Of a DNA stretch of 64,000 nucleotides, positions 50,692-59,221 are shown piece after piece. A program made the position numbers and the translations under genes. How positions within the stretch are numbered: the first letter of the stretch is position 1; the number at the start of each line of letters is the position of its first letter. Under the pieces are notes generated by a model that worked only from the letters and a program-made list of their open reading frames with translations, was not told where the DNA came from and made no database searches. Origin of the DNA: Mesotoga infera (GTDB lineage Bacteria > Thermotogota > Thermotogae > Petrotogales > Kosmotogaceae); assembly GCF_900157305.1 (NCBI RefSeq), contig NZ_LS974202.1, positions 1,860,001 to 1,924,000 on the forward strand, in the 5' to 3' direction.

Positions 50692-52323
50692 CTAAAATAC
50701 GTAAGAGATGTATGGTCTGATTTCGAAGATCGCTTTCTCGTAGCCTCCGTACTTCTTGAAGTAGTCTCCGAAGTAAAGCGAGAAATCTCCGCCGAAAGTG
50801 AAATCGCGGTACGGAAAGGCAATCGCCAGCGTCACTATGTTTGCGCTCACCGTTTTGCCGACAGGGCCGGCCCAGTCTTCCGGATCTGTGAACTCACCGG
50901 GGTCGTCGGATGGATCGTCCATATTTAGGTAGGGGGTCTTGAGCGTTACCTCTCCCTGCCTGAAGTGGTCGTAAACCAGGCTAACCGTCATTCCGTTCTG
51001 GAAGAAACCTTTTGCCGATAAAGAAAAAGCGTTCATATCGGGACCGTATTTGAAGCCCAGCGGATAATCCGTAAAATCGCGGCTGCCCGGCAACTCGGAT
51101 TTCGTATAGATCCGGTTCGTGAAGATGAGGAGAGGCTGCCACCTGTTATACATCCAGGTGTCGGTGTGATAGAGTTCGATCGAAGCCAGGAGCATGATTT
51201 CCTTTAACTGTGTCGAATACCTTATACCCCCGCCATAGGCAAGTGCGGTCGGTTTTCCCCTGGCTCCAGCTTCGGTAGCTCCGAAGGCCACGTCGTCGCT
51301 GACTAACTCTCCGTAAAGCTCCACCCCTTTGAAAGGCACCACCGAAAAATCAACACTCGCCATAACGTTGGAGAAATCTTCGCCGTAAGTGTTGTGAAAA
51401 ATCACGAAGGGATTAATATCGTTCAGATCGGGATGCTTTCCTCCCACCAGGTTGACCTCACCGACTCCGAGCCTTACCCAGGGTGCGAACTGAACATCGA
51501 AGCGGTGCCCTATTATCGTTTTCGCCCCTTCGGTGTAGGGCCTTCTCTGATTGAGGTCCCAGACTTTGTCCTGCTTTATCCATTCTTCGGAGTTCAGCAT
51601 GGAGTTTGAGGAAATGAAAACGAACGAGTAAGTGAAACGACCGCTGCTTCCCAGTGCCGTCGTGTAGGTCGATGATATGTTGTCGTAGTACATGGAAGCA
51701 TCGCTTATCATTAGACCGTTCCTCATCGGACCCCAGGCGATTTTATACCTCCCGAGCGACGCGTAGAAGCCGCCGTTGCCGTAAGAGATGTACCCGAAGG
51801 ATGGCCAGCTCATATCGATCGCCTGTAGTTTTCCCTCGAAGATTTCTACGGGAAAGTTCATATAAGGCTTGGTGTTGAAATCGATCCCGTGGCTGATATA
51901 GCTTCTGTAATCCTTGGGAACGTCCAGGTTGATATACCCCTTCAGATTCTGAGAGATATCGCTTTCAAAGGCGAGCACAGTCCATGGTTTCAGAGTATCG
52001 TACCTGTACCTGAGATAGAGGGGCACTTTAGACTCAAGCCAAGAGGTCTCCTTGAAAGGCTCGAAATTGTGGATCAGAAACTGCGGGGTAAGTCTGAAAG
52101 AGACCTCGGTAACGCTGCTAGATTTCAACGGGGAAGTACCCATCTGAACTGACGCGAACGATTCGGGAATGGCGGTATTGGGTGTGAAGAGAGTCTTTCC
52201 TTCGATCAGGTTTCTTCCCAGAAGCAGATCGTGTTCGAGTGTACCCTTCAGGATAAGTTCACCCTGATTCGCAAGAAGTGCGATCGAGAGTACGAGGAGT
52301 ATCGGCAGAAGGATCTTTTTCAT
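50692..52323 (-). CDS. Wzi-like outer-membrane beta-barrel protein (paralog 1)
   Basis: About 543 residues with signal peptide MKKILLPILLVLSIALLANQ. Wzi-type landmarks: LGRYKIAWGPMRNGLMISD, IIGHRFDVQFAPWVRLGVGEVNLVGG, DINPFVIFHNTYGEDFSNV and VELYGELVSDD. The last residue is Phe (ISYVF), as in many barrels. Wzi proteins help anchor capsule; in this phylum a toga barrel is the safe statement. The SD GGGAGG serves the tandem ATGs 52326/52323, overlapping the preceding paralog. Confidence 0.7.
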   Translation of the reverse strand: MKKILLPILLVLSIALLANQGELILKGTLEHDLLLGRNLIEGKTLFTPNTAIPESFASVQMGTSPLKSSSVTEVSFRLTPQFLIHNFEPFKETSWLESKVPLYLRYRYDTLKPWTVLAFESDISQNLKGYINLDVPKDYRSYISHGIDFNTKPYMNFPVEIFEGKLQAIDMSWPSFGYISYGNGGFYASLGRYKIAWGPMRNGLMISDASMYYDNISSTYTTALGSSGRFTYSFVFISSNSMLNSEEWIKQDKVWDLNQRRPYTEGAKTIIGHRFDVQFAPWVRLGVGEVNLVGGKHPDLNDINPFVIFHNTYGEDFSNVMASVDFSVVPFKGVELYGELVSDDVAFGATEAGARGKPTALAYGGGIRYSTQLKEIMLLASIELYHTDTWMYNRWQPLLIFTNRIYTKSELPGSRDFTDYPLGFKYGPDMNAFSLSAKGFFQNGMTVSLVYDHFRQGEVTLKTPYLNMDDPSDDPGEFTDPEDWAGPVGKTVSANIVTLAIAFPYRDFTFGGDFSLYFGDYFKKYGGYEKAIFEIRPYISYVF

Positions 52324-53711
52324 CATAAACCTCCCTTGATTGTAAATGTTTTTATGAAACCGATATTCGTATAGAAGTGAAAGCGCTCCTTGAACATGAA
52401 TCTGGCCGAGGCGAAGATAGATGCGTCATTTCCAATCGCCAGCAATCCCTTCAGGGAGAGCGATACAGATCGCTTTATAGGCTCTTTCGGACCGTACCAG
52501 TCGGGATCAAAAGGCGGATAATACGGAGAAGTGATATCTATTGAACCGGTCCTCACATATTCGAGAAGGCCCGTGAAGGACAGCTCGGGTCTTTCGTATT
52601 TCACGCCTACCAGATCCACGACAGAGTCGGGACCGTAAGGAAAGCCGAAAAACCCCGATACTATGGGCCATGAGTCCAGCCAGAGTACGTTGAACCTATA
52701 AGCGTACGTGAACTTACCTATATCCTCGCCCCTGTTGTAAAGATAGGTTGTCGCGTGGTAGTGTTCGTAGAAGAGTTTCATGCCGCCTGCGGCTGCCAGT
52801 GTTTCATCTCTTATCGCGTGTTTCCTGTCGATCATATCGGGCCCCGCGTAGGCCTCTCCCGGTATCGAGTAAGATATTCCGGCCAGCCAGCCGAAGGCGG
52901 TGGGATTGGAGTTGGATCCTTCGCTCGCCAGTCTGAAATCGTCCAGGGTGAATTCACCGTAGATAAGACTTTCACCGAACTTCGCCTCGGCCGCCAGCGT
53001 TGCCGTCACGTTGGAACGGTCCTGGTAAGTGTGGTGGTATATCAGAAAGGGCCCCAGGTCCTGAAGATCTGGATAGACACCGTAAACCAGATTTTCTTCG
53101 CCGAAAGTCACCTTGAGTTTTTCGTTCATGAAGCCGAACCTGTGCCCAAGAAGTGTTTTCGGTGCACCGTAGATCGTTCTGTCCGCCGATATGGCAAAAA
53201 AGTTGTAGAAATACTCCCCCGCTTTTCCCCCCGCCGAAAGTCGGATCCAGAGGTTATCGAAATAAGGCAAAACGTCCGACAGAACGAAGCTGTAGGTCGC
53301 CGGACCGAGACTGAGTTTTCGCCGACCGATAGAGAGATGTACGTTTTCGTCGAGCCACTGATAGTAACCTATCCTAGGAAAGTTCATATCAACGGCCGGA
53401 ACTATTGAACCTGGAGAAAAAGGCAGATTGGAAAAATGGTTTCCGGTGAGAAAGGAAGAAAATTCCTGTCTCAGATCCATATTAACGTAAGCGGTTGATT
53501 TTCCTAATTCGATATTCAATCCTCCCGAAAATGCGGGCGGTAGATCGAAATATCTATTGAGATCTTCGAGATCGGGCTTATAACTTCCGGAAAACGGAGA
53601 AAAGTTATCAAGCGAGAGAGCCGGTGAAACTACCACAAAAAAACCGGTACCGCCTATGCAAATGAGTGGTATCATTATTAGAATCGTTAATAGCAGACAA
53701 TTTTTTGTCAT
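52323..53711 (-). CDS. Wzi-like outer-membrane beta-barrel protein (paralog 2)
   Basis: 462 residues from MTKNCLLLTILIMIPLICIGG, a signal peptide. The same order of landmarks as its neighbour: IGRRKLSLGPATYSFVLSD, LLGHRFGFMNEKLKVTFGEENLVYG, LGPFLIYHHTYQDRSNV and LIYGEFTLDDF. The two genes touch (stop/start overlap) and probably arose by tandem duplication. ATG 53711 has GGGGGG 6 bases upstream. It is divergent from an MFS gene with only 42 bases between. Confidence 0.7.
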   Translation of the reverse strand: MTKNCLLLTILIMIPLICIGGTGFFVVVSPALSLDNFSPFSGSYKPDLEDLNRYFDLPPAFSGGLNIELGKSTAYVNMDLRQEFSSFLTGNHFSNLPFSPGSIVPAVDMNFPRIGYYQWLDENVHLSIGRRKLSLGPATYSFVLSDVLPYFDNLWIRLSAGGKAGEYFYNFFAISADRTIYGAPKTLLGHRFGFMNEKLKVTFGEENLVYGVYPDLQDLGPFLIYHHTYQDRSNVTATLAAEAKFGESLIYGEFTLDDFRLASEGSNSNPTAFGWLAGISYSIPGEAYAGPDMIDRKHAIRDETLAAAGGMKLFYEHYHATTYLYNRGEDIGKFTYAYRFNVLWLDSWPIVSGFFGFPYGPDSVVDLVGVKYERPELSFTGLLEYVRTGSIDITSPYYPPFDPDWYGPKEPIKRSVSLSLKGLLAIGNDASIFASARFMFKERFHFYTNIGFIKTFTIKGGL

Positions 53712-53753
53712 GATCGTCCCCCCCACTCGATTTTACACCGGAGGTATAGGGTT

Positions 53754-54914
53754 TTGTCTGATTTGAAACTCGTAACGGGAAAATCGAATATGAGAGAGAT
53801 TTTCACGGAGTTTCTCGCCTATTCGAACCTGAGTTTGACCGCTCTTTTCAGTCAGTTCTTCGATTCAAAAGGCTATTCGCCGATACAGATTGGGATTTTA
53901 ATGGCCATATCGCCGACTTTCTCGCTGCTGGCCAACCCCTTCTGGTTTTCGCTTTCAAGGAAGAAGAGCGCGCCGGGAATACTGGGATTGATGACCTTTA
54001 TCGCGGCAATGGTTGTCTGGGGCATATACCTTTCAAGCAGTTTCGTTTTATCCTTTATCTCGGTGTCGGCTGTGGCCTTCTTCATCGCTAGTCTTATTCC
54101 GATCGCTGAATCCATAGTCGTCCCCTCCCTGTACATCAAAGGCAGAAGGTTCGATAGAGTCAGGCTCTTTGGGACGGTCGGATATGCTTCGACGGCACTC
54201 CTGTCGAGCTTTCTGGTAGAAATAAGCTTCTCCAGTATCTTCATTCTCTCCTCTGTGGCCTTGCTACTTCTCAGCGTTATCAGTCGTGGTTATCCCTCGC
54301 GCAGCGCTACGGTGAATAACGAACGAACTGGTAGCGGCAGACTCCCGGGTACTTTCATCGTGATGCTGGCCGTGGGCGTGACTTCTATCACCATAGGAGC
54401 CTTCGGCTCGACTTTTTTTCCCGTTTTAACCAGAGAACTCGGTTTCGATCTTTCAGCCGCCGGGTTGGGCTACTCCCTCATGGCCTTTTCAGAGGTCCCG
54501 TTTCTATTTTTCGCTGACAGGCTCCTTGTGAAGTTCGGCAATTTCAAGATACTGCTGTTCGGCTTATTTTTAACCGGCCTGAGATGGGTCCTTACCTCCC
54601 TGGTGGATTCCTTTCCCCTGTTCATGGCTTTGCAGTCTCTTCACGGACTGAACTACGTAATCGTCTATTATTCGGTGTTCAATTACATACATTTTAAACT
54701 TCCCGGCGATGTTGCGCTGAAGGCTCAGGCGATTTACTGGATGTCCACGATGGGTATAAGTTATTTACTGGGTTCTGTGGCAGGAGGCTTCCTGGTCGAT
54801 GCTTTTGGATTGAAAACCGTCTATTTCTCGCTGGGGATGTCAGGTATGATGTTATCGGTAGTGTTTACCGTCATGTTGATACATACTGCAAAAAGATTCC
54901 GACCGATCAGTTGA
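53754..54914 (+). CDS. MFS-type permease
   Basis: 386 residues with 12 predicted membrane helices in two halves. The repeated RRFDRVRLFGTVGYA after helix 4 is typical of the LacY/nucleoside-type MFS_1-like group. The substrate is unknown; the Wzi-like and envelope neighbours hint at a sugar. TTG start at 53754 with GGAGG 9 bases upstream. The 3' end overlaps the facing beta-propeller gene by 8 bases. Confidence 0.82.
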   Translation: MSDLKLVTGKSNMREIFTEFLAYSNLSLTALFSQFFDSKGYSPIQIGILMAISPTFSLLANPFWFSLSRKKSAPGILGLMTFIAAMVVWGIYLSSSFVLSFISVSAVAFFIASLIPIAESIVVPSLYIKGRRFDRVRLFGTVGYASTALLSSFLVEISFSSIFILSSVALLLLSVISRGYPSRSATVNNERTGSGRLPGTFIVMLAVGVTSITIGAFGSTFFPVLTRELGFDLSAAGLGYSLMAFSEVPFLFFADRLLVKFGNFKILLFGLFLTGLRWVLTSLVDSFPLFMALQSLHGLNYVIVYYSVFNYIHFKLPGDVALKAQAIYWMSTMGISYLLGSVAGGFLVDAFGLKTVYFSLGMSGMMLSVVFTVMLIHTAKRFRPIS

Positions 54915-55998
54915 GTCTCATGGTCAGCATAGCTCCTGTGTTCTTACCGGTTTTCCAGTCTTCCTGGAGCAGTACGGCGGCGTCTCTTCCACTGAAGACT
55001 ATATCAACCGGGTATCCTTCGAGCTTTACAGTTTCAACGAATCTGCCGGTTTCGTCGAGTATTTCGAGAGTGCCAGTTATCGTCTCGAGAACATAGATCA
55101 TGCCACCGTGAGGGACGGTCTTTATTGGCCCTTTACCGAGAAGATCGTAATATGTGGCCTCATAACTCTCGAGATCTATGCTCGCTACCCTGTCTTCGCC
55201 GGTTATGGAGATCCATAACTTGCCATTTTGTATGACCGGATAGTTAGGATATCTTCCGAGCTCGATCGTCCTTATTACCTTAAGGGTGGCTTTGTCGATG
55301 ACTTTCAGACTCTCTTCCATGTACGAGATTAGAAACAATCTCTCCCCATCGATAGAGATGTAGGAGGGTCTCTTGCCGATATCCAGGCTAGCCGAAAGCT
55401 GACCGTCGATATCGAAGACCATCAACCCCTTTTGCGTCTCCATTGAACGGTCCAGCGTGTTGTAATTATAGAAGAGAGAGACATAGAAGTGACTGGAATC
55501 TTCCGCTATCGTCAGTGCCGTTACTGGCAGCTTATAGCGCTTCAAAATCGTTCTGTTGATGGTTTCGAGCACTATAAACTCACTTTCATTCGAAAGTATA
55601 CCAAGCCTTCCATCGATAAAAGCGCCGGTTATTAACCTGCTAGAAGTAGGAATCTCGTCTATCTTTTTCCACCTGCCCGGGTAGCCTGAAGCGTCTATGA
55701 TTACGAGTCTGCCGCTGAAGAAACCAAAACAGTACAGTTTCCCATCTCTGTAGATAATATCGTTCACACCGTCGTTTTTAACGGTGTCCATAATGGTTAC
55801 CGGTTTGAAAGAGGAATCGAAGACTATCAGCTCCGAATCGCCTTTTACCAGGGTAACGTAATAAGTGCCATAACCGTTTTCTACCTTCACGATTCCCGAG
55901 GGCATTATACCCAGCGGGTACCTCTGACCGATTACTACCGAGCCGGATGCAATAGACACGATCACCAAACAGATTGAAATAAAGGATAATCTCTTCAA
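54907..55998 (-). CDS. Exported YVTN-like beta-propeller protein
   Basis: 363 residues. The signal peptide (LSFISICLVIVSIASG) is followed by repeated blades of the form LxVIDxxTLKVIRTIELGRYPNYPVIQNGKLWIS and LEILDETGRFVETVKLEGYP. These are YncE/YVTN-type surface or periplasmic propellers of unknown binding function. TTG start overlapping the lipoprotein gene's stop as TTGA, hence translational coupling. Confidence 0.78.
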   Translation of the reverse strand: MKRLSFISICLVIVSIASGSVVIGQRYPLGIMPSGIVKVENGYGTYYVTLVKGDSELIVFDSSFKPVTIMDTVKNDGVNDIIYRDGKLYCFGFFSGRLVIIDASGYPGRWKKIDEIPTSSRLITGAFIDGRLGILSNESEFIVLETINRTILKRYKLPVTALTIAEDSSHFYVSLFYNYNTLDRSMETQKGLMVFDIDGQLSASLDIGKRPSYISIDGERLFLISYMEESLKVIDKATLKVIRTIELGRYPNYPVIQNGKLWISITGEDRVASIDLESYEATYYDLLGKGPIKTVPHGGMIYVLETITGTLEILDETGRFVETVKLEGYPVDIVFSGRDAAVLLQEDWKTGKNTGAMLTMRLN

Positions 55999-57788
55999 GG
56001 CTTCTTCACCACGTAAACCAGCAATTCCTCTTTGAAATTCGAGGCTATGTTGAAGTCATGGGTGTAAACGTCCAGTTTGTTTCCTTTAATGGAACTTCCA
56101 GTGTCCTCGACAACGAAGAACCCTTTGTTGGGAGATGACGAGAAGAACGGTATATACACTATGGAACCGGTCGGAATGACCGTCGGGTCTGTGGCCACGG
56201 TTCTGTAACCCTTCACGTAGTTGCCGCTGGCGGTCATCTTGAAAGACGGGGAGGTCGGATTCTTGCCATCGTCCCATTCGGTGTACATGGTGACCTGGAA
56301 GGTACCGGCGTTGTCGAAGATGATGTCTGCCGGATTGACTGGAACGTCGGATTTCCAGAATTCGAAGTGCAGGTTTCCCTTTGCTTCGCTCGCGATTCCG
56401 ATCGTGTCGCCAACCCTCACAAAATCTCCTTTGGATACGGTTCTGCTTCCCAGACGCGCATAGACCGTCTTGATATTGTTCCCATGGTCCACTACGACCA
56501 TTTCTCCGTACAGGTCGTTGACCCTTTCCGAGAGTATTACCTTGCCTGGCAGGAATGCCGTGATCCTCGAATTGACCGGCACCGTGAGGTCTATGCCGGG
56601 ATTGGCGTAGCCGTAGTCGTAGCTTCCGAAGTTGGATTCGATAGAATCGACGAGAAACTCGATTCCCAGATTGAGCCCAAAGTGTGAAGCTAGAGAGGCC
56701 TTGGCCATAAGGTTGTCCAGCGAGAGAGGTATTTTGATCTCATCTCCCTTGTATATAAGGTTCCAGTTGGTTATTTCTGGGTTCATCTCTTTCAGCTGAT
56801 CCATAGTTATACCATAAGCCTTCGCGATACTTGAGAGATTGTCGCCGGATTTCACTATATAGGAAATATAAGAGACGGGTTCTATGGTTTCGTAAGCCGC
56901 CGCCCCGAGTCTGCTCCTTATGTCGGAGATCTCGCCTAGGAAAGTGCTCATAGAAACATAGTCGTCCGAGTTCTCAGACTGAACGTTTTCGGCCAGACTC
57001 CTGGTCCTTGCGTCCATCTCGTCTATGCGTGAGACCAGCTCGTTGAAAAGCTCCCTGTCTATGACGGAGGATCCCACGGTTCTTTCGAGCTCGCTCAGCC
57101 TTGTGAGAAGCGATTCGTATTTTGCGTTGTCGATCTCGGTGTTGTCGGATCTGGAGGCCAGTTCCTCGATCTTCGCCATCAGTTCTTCGTACCTGCCATC
57201 GTCGGTTTCCTGAATATTTATCACAGGTGGCTGGCTTTCGATCTCGTCGAGCCTTGTCAGAAGTTCCAGGTACTTGGTATCGTCTATGGAGCTGTCGTAG
57301 CTGTTGATCTCGGAAATTCTCTCGACCAGCTCGGTGTATCTGGAGTAATTGAGAGTCTCCAGGGCCTGCACTTTCCTGTTCAGATCATCGATCTCCTTGG
57401 TGACTATGTTGTTCTGTACCGAAGAGCCGAGAACGCCGTCTATCTTGTCGTAAAGCGTTCTCACTATGGCGGCTGAAGAGGCGGAATCGATTGCCGATTC
57501 CGCCAGCAGATTCTTTATTAACCGAAGTTCGTACTTGAGCTGTTCTATATCTTCATAACCTATAGAGGCCGGTTCAATTGCCTGGACGAAGTTGAAACGG
57601 AAAGTAAGTTCTTCGATCGCGTCTTCCAGCTGCACTATTCGCCGCTGTTCCATGGCCAGAGAATCTATTTTCTTCTCCAGGGCGTCCATTCTGAGAAGAA
57701 AATCATCTCGGGTTATGAAAATAGAATTACAACCTGTGAAGATAATCAGGCTCGCCGAAGCTATTACCAGAAGGATGATCTTTTTCAC
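55995..57788 (-). CDS. Lipoprotein with coiled coil, LysM, degenerate M23 and 3D domains
   Basis: 597 residues. The signal peptide ends in a lipobox-like FTGC. Residues ~25-295 are a long coiled coil with ~35-residue repeats (LLTRLDEIE..., ELMAKIEELA...). LysM at ~305-350 (YIVKSGDNLSSIAKAYGITMDQLKEMN) is followed by an M23 fold at ~375-490, then a 3D domain (YRTVATDPTVIPTGSIVYI, VVEDTGSSIKGNKLDVY). M23 zinc ligands are missing: NPGID for HxGxD and NLHFE for HxHFE. It likely spans periplasm and peptidoglycan. GTG 57788 is chosen by SD spacing. Confidence 0.85.
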   Translation of the reverse strand: MKKIILLVIASASLIIFTGCNSIFITRDDFLLRMDALEKKIDSLAMEQRRIVQLEDAIEELTFRFNFVQAIEPASIGYEDIEQLKYELRLIKNLLAESAIDSASSAAIVRTLYDKIDGVLGSSVQNNIVTKEIDDLNRKVQALETLNYSRYTELVERISEINSYDSSIDDTKYLELLTRLDEIESQPPVINIQETDDGRYEELMAKIEELASRSDNTEIDNAKYESLLTRLSELERTVGSSVIDRELFNELVSRIDEMDARTRSLAENVQSENSDDYVSMSTFLGEISDIRSRLGAAAYETIEPVSYISYIVKSGDNLSSIAKAYGITMDQLKEMNPEITNWNLIYKGDEIKIPLSLDNLMAKASLASHFGLNLGIEFLVDSIESNFGSYDYGYANPGIDLTVPVNSRITAFLPGKVILSERVNDLYGEMVVVDHGNNIKTVYARLGSRTVSKGDFVRVGDTIGIASEAKGNLHFEFWKSDVPVNPADIIFDNAGTFQVTMYTEWDDGKNPTSPSFKMTASGNYVKGYRTVATDPTVIPTGSIVYIPFFSSSPNKGFFVVEDTGSSIKGNKLDVYTHDFNIASNFKEELLVYVVKKP

Positions 57789-57793
57789 CTGAA

Positions 57794-58675
57794 TCAACCC
57801 CCTCCCGCGGGAATGGTTATGAACTCGAGGGGCAAGAAAGTCATATCAATCTCTCTCCCCTTGAAAACCTCGCTCAAAAGGCCCAGACCGGATACCAGAT
57901 AATCGTAATCACCCAGAACCTCTATCACGATGGGTGAAATAGTTGTAGGTTCACCATCGATTATAACAGTTGAACCTATACATCTTATATAAGTATAAGG
58001 CAAAATTCTCTTTCCGTTCAAGGAGATGCTCGTTGCCTTGAGCGAGTACAGTTCGTTCATCACTACCAGAAGATCGCTGTCGTGTAGTATGCTGCTCCCC
58101 TTGAAGCCCGACTCGATCCTGATCCTTATACCGCTGCCCTCTGTCGCGTCGTACGTAGGTACAGTTGAAATTTCCGGGAGTCTTATGGAATCCAGTCTGG
58201 AAATCACTTCTCCCTTAATCGACTCGACGTTCTTTAGGAATTCCGACTCCATGAGCTCTATCTTCCCCGCTAGTTCCTCTATTTTATATTGATATTCCGG
58301 GATTTCTTCACTCATAACCACAAGCGATTGCAATTCATTCACGGACTCTTCGAGACTTTCCAGTGATTCTTTCAGCGTCGAGTATCCGTGAGAATCTTGA
58401 AGTGTGAGACTGCCGATGACCGCTTCGAGTCTTGCAAAATCCTCCTTGAGAGAGAGTATGTGCGGGCTGTAATCCACGATATAGAGAGATTCGACCTTGT
58501 CTTTGACTTTCTCGATTTCGGTGGAAAGCGTCTTCAGTTCGATTTCCAGATTTTCAGTTCCGATACTGTCTATACTGGAAAGGATATCGTTCCTCAGGCC
58601 GACAGTGTATATGATGGTTATTACCGAAATGACAATTAGAGCGGCCACCAGCGAAGCGGTCAGGACGGTTTTCAT
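57794..58675 (-). CDS. DUF881-like membrane-anchored coiled-coil protein
   Basis: 293 residues. An N-terminal membrane helix (VAALIVISVITIIYTVGL) and a coiled coil (to ~165) precede a C-terminal domain with SDLLVVMNELYSLKATSISLNGKRILPYTYIRCIGSTVIIDG, the DUF881 pattern. DUF881 proteins are often near cell-division or envelope genes; the function is unknown. The SD GGAGGTG directly follows the T-run of the hup terminator. It precedes the LysM lipoprotein by 5 bases. Confidence 0.75.
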   Translation of the reverse strand: MKTVLTASLVAALIVISVITIIYTVGLRNDILSSIDSIGTENLEIELKTLSTEIEKVKDKVESLYIVDYSPHILSLKEDFARLEAVIGSLTLQDSHGYSTLKESLESLEESVNELQSLVVMSEEIPEYQYKIEELAGKIELMESEFLKNVESIKGEVISRLDSIRLPEISTVPTYDATEGSGIRIRIESGFKGSSILHDSDLLVVMNELYSLKATSISLNGKRILPYTYIRCIGSTVIIDGEPTTISPIVIEVLGDYDYLVSGLGLLSEVFKGREIDMTFLPLEFITIPAGGG

Positions 58676-58690
58676 AGAAGCTCACCTCCA

Positions 58691-58720
58691 ATAAAAAAGC
58701 GGCGGCCTGAGAGCCGCCGC
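58691..58720 (-). terminator. Terminator after hup
   Basis: The minus strand has GCGGCGGC...GCCGCCGC followed by TTTTTTATT, which runs straight into the GGAGGTG of the DUF881 gene. It is the same terminator-then-SD layout as after rplT. Confidence 0.9.
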
Positions 58721-58733
58721 GCAGCCTTGAAGA

Positions 58734-59006
58734 CTATTTTACCTTTTCTTTCAGTTCCTTGCCAGGTACAAACTTCGGTACCTTTCCGCCGGGGATGGTG
58801 ATGGGTTTCTTCGTTCTCGGGTTGACTCCCTTTCTTGCCTTTCTGGAAGCCACCATGAATGTACCGAAACCTACGAGTCTGACAACTTCGCCCTTGGACA
58901 GGGTCTTTTCGACTATTTCGATTACGGTGTCCAGGGTCTTGCCGGCATCTTTTTTGGTTACGCCTGTTCTCTCTGCGATTTCAGCGATGAGTTCCTTTTT
59001 GTTCAT
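58734..59006 (-). CDS. hup: DNA-binding protein HU
   Basis: 90 residues. MNKKELIAEIAERTGVTKKDAGKTLD and the arm FGTFMVASRKARKGVNPRTKKPITIPGGKVPKFVPGKELKE are textbook HU. Histone-like dimer that bends and compacts DNA. SD AAGGGGGG before the ATG, with its own promoter and terminator, so it is mostly a one-gene transcript. Confidence 0.97.
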   Translation of the reverse strand: MNKKELIAEIAERTGVTKKDAGKTLDTVIEIVEKTLSKGEVVRLVGFGTFMVASRKARKGVNPRTKKPITIPGGKVPKFVPGKELKEKVK

Positions 59007-59039
59007 ACAGTTCCCCCCTTCGCATGAGATATCGCTATT

Positions 59040-59068
59040 ATTCTACCACTCCGCGGCTCAATTACCAA
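59040..59068 (-). promoter_or_regulatory. Promoter of hup
   Basis: Minus strand TTGGTA (59063-59068), 17-base spacer, TAGAAT (59040-59045), about 33 bases before the ATG. Between here and 59222 there is no gene. A GGCTTTC/GAAAGCC inverted repeat (about 59131-59170) and a TATAAT at 59196-59201 lie upstream of the ABC transporter genes. Confidence 0.65.
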
Positions 59069-59221
59069 ATCCCTTTCAGAGGTCGATTCCATTCGCTATC
59101 TCCGGAATTTCCCTCTGAGAACCAAATAATGGCTTTCAGGCTCTCCATATGGCGTCAAAAGCTGGAAAGCCCTCGCTACATAACCAAAGTCAGTGTATAA
59201 TTTCGATGGAGGTGGTTATTC

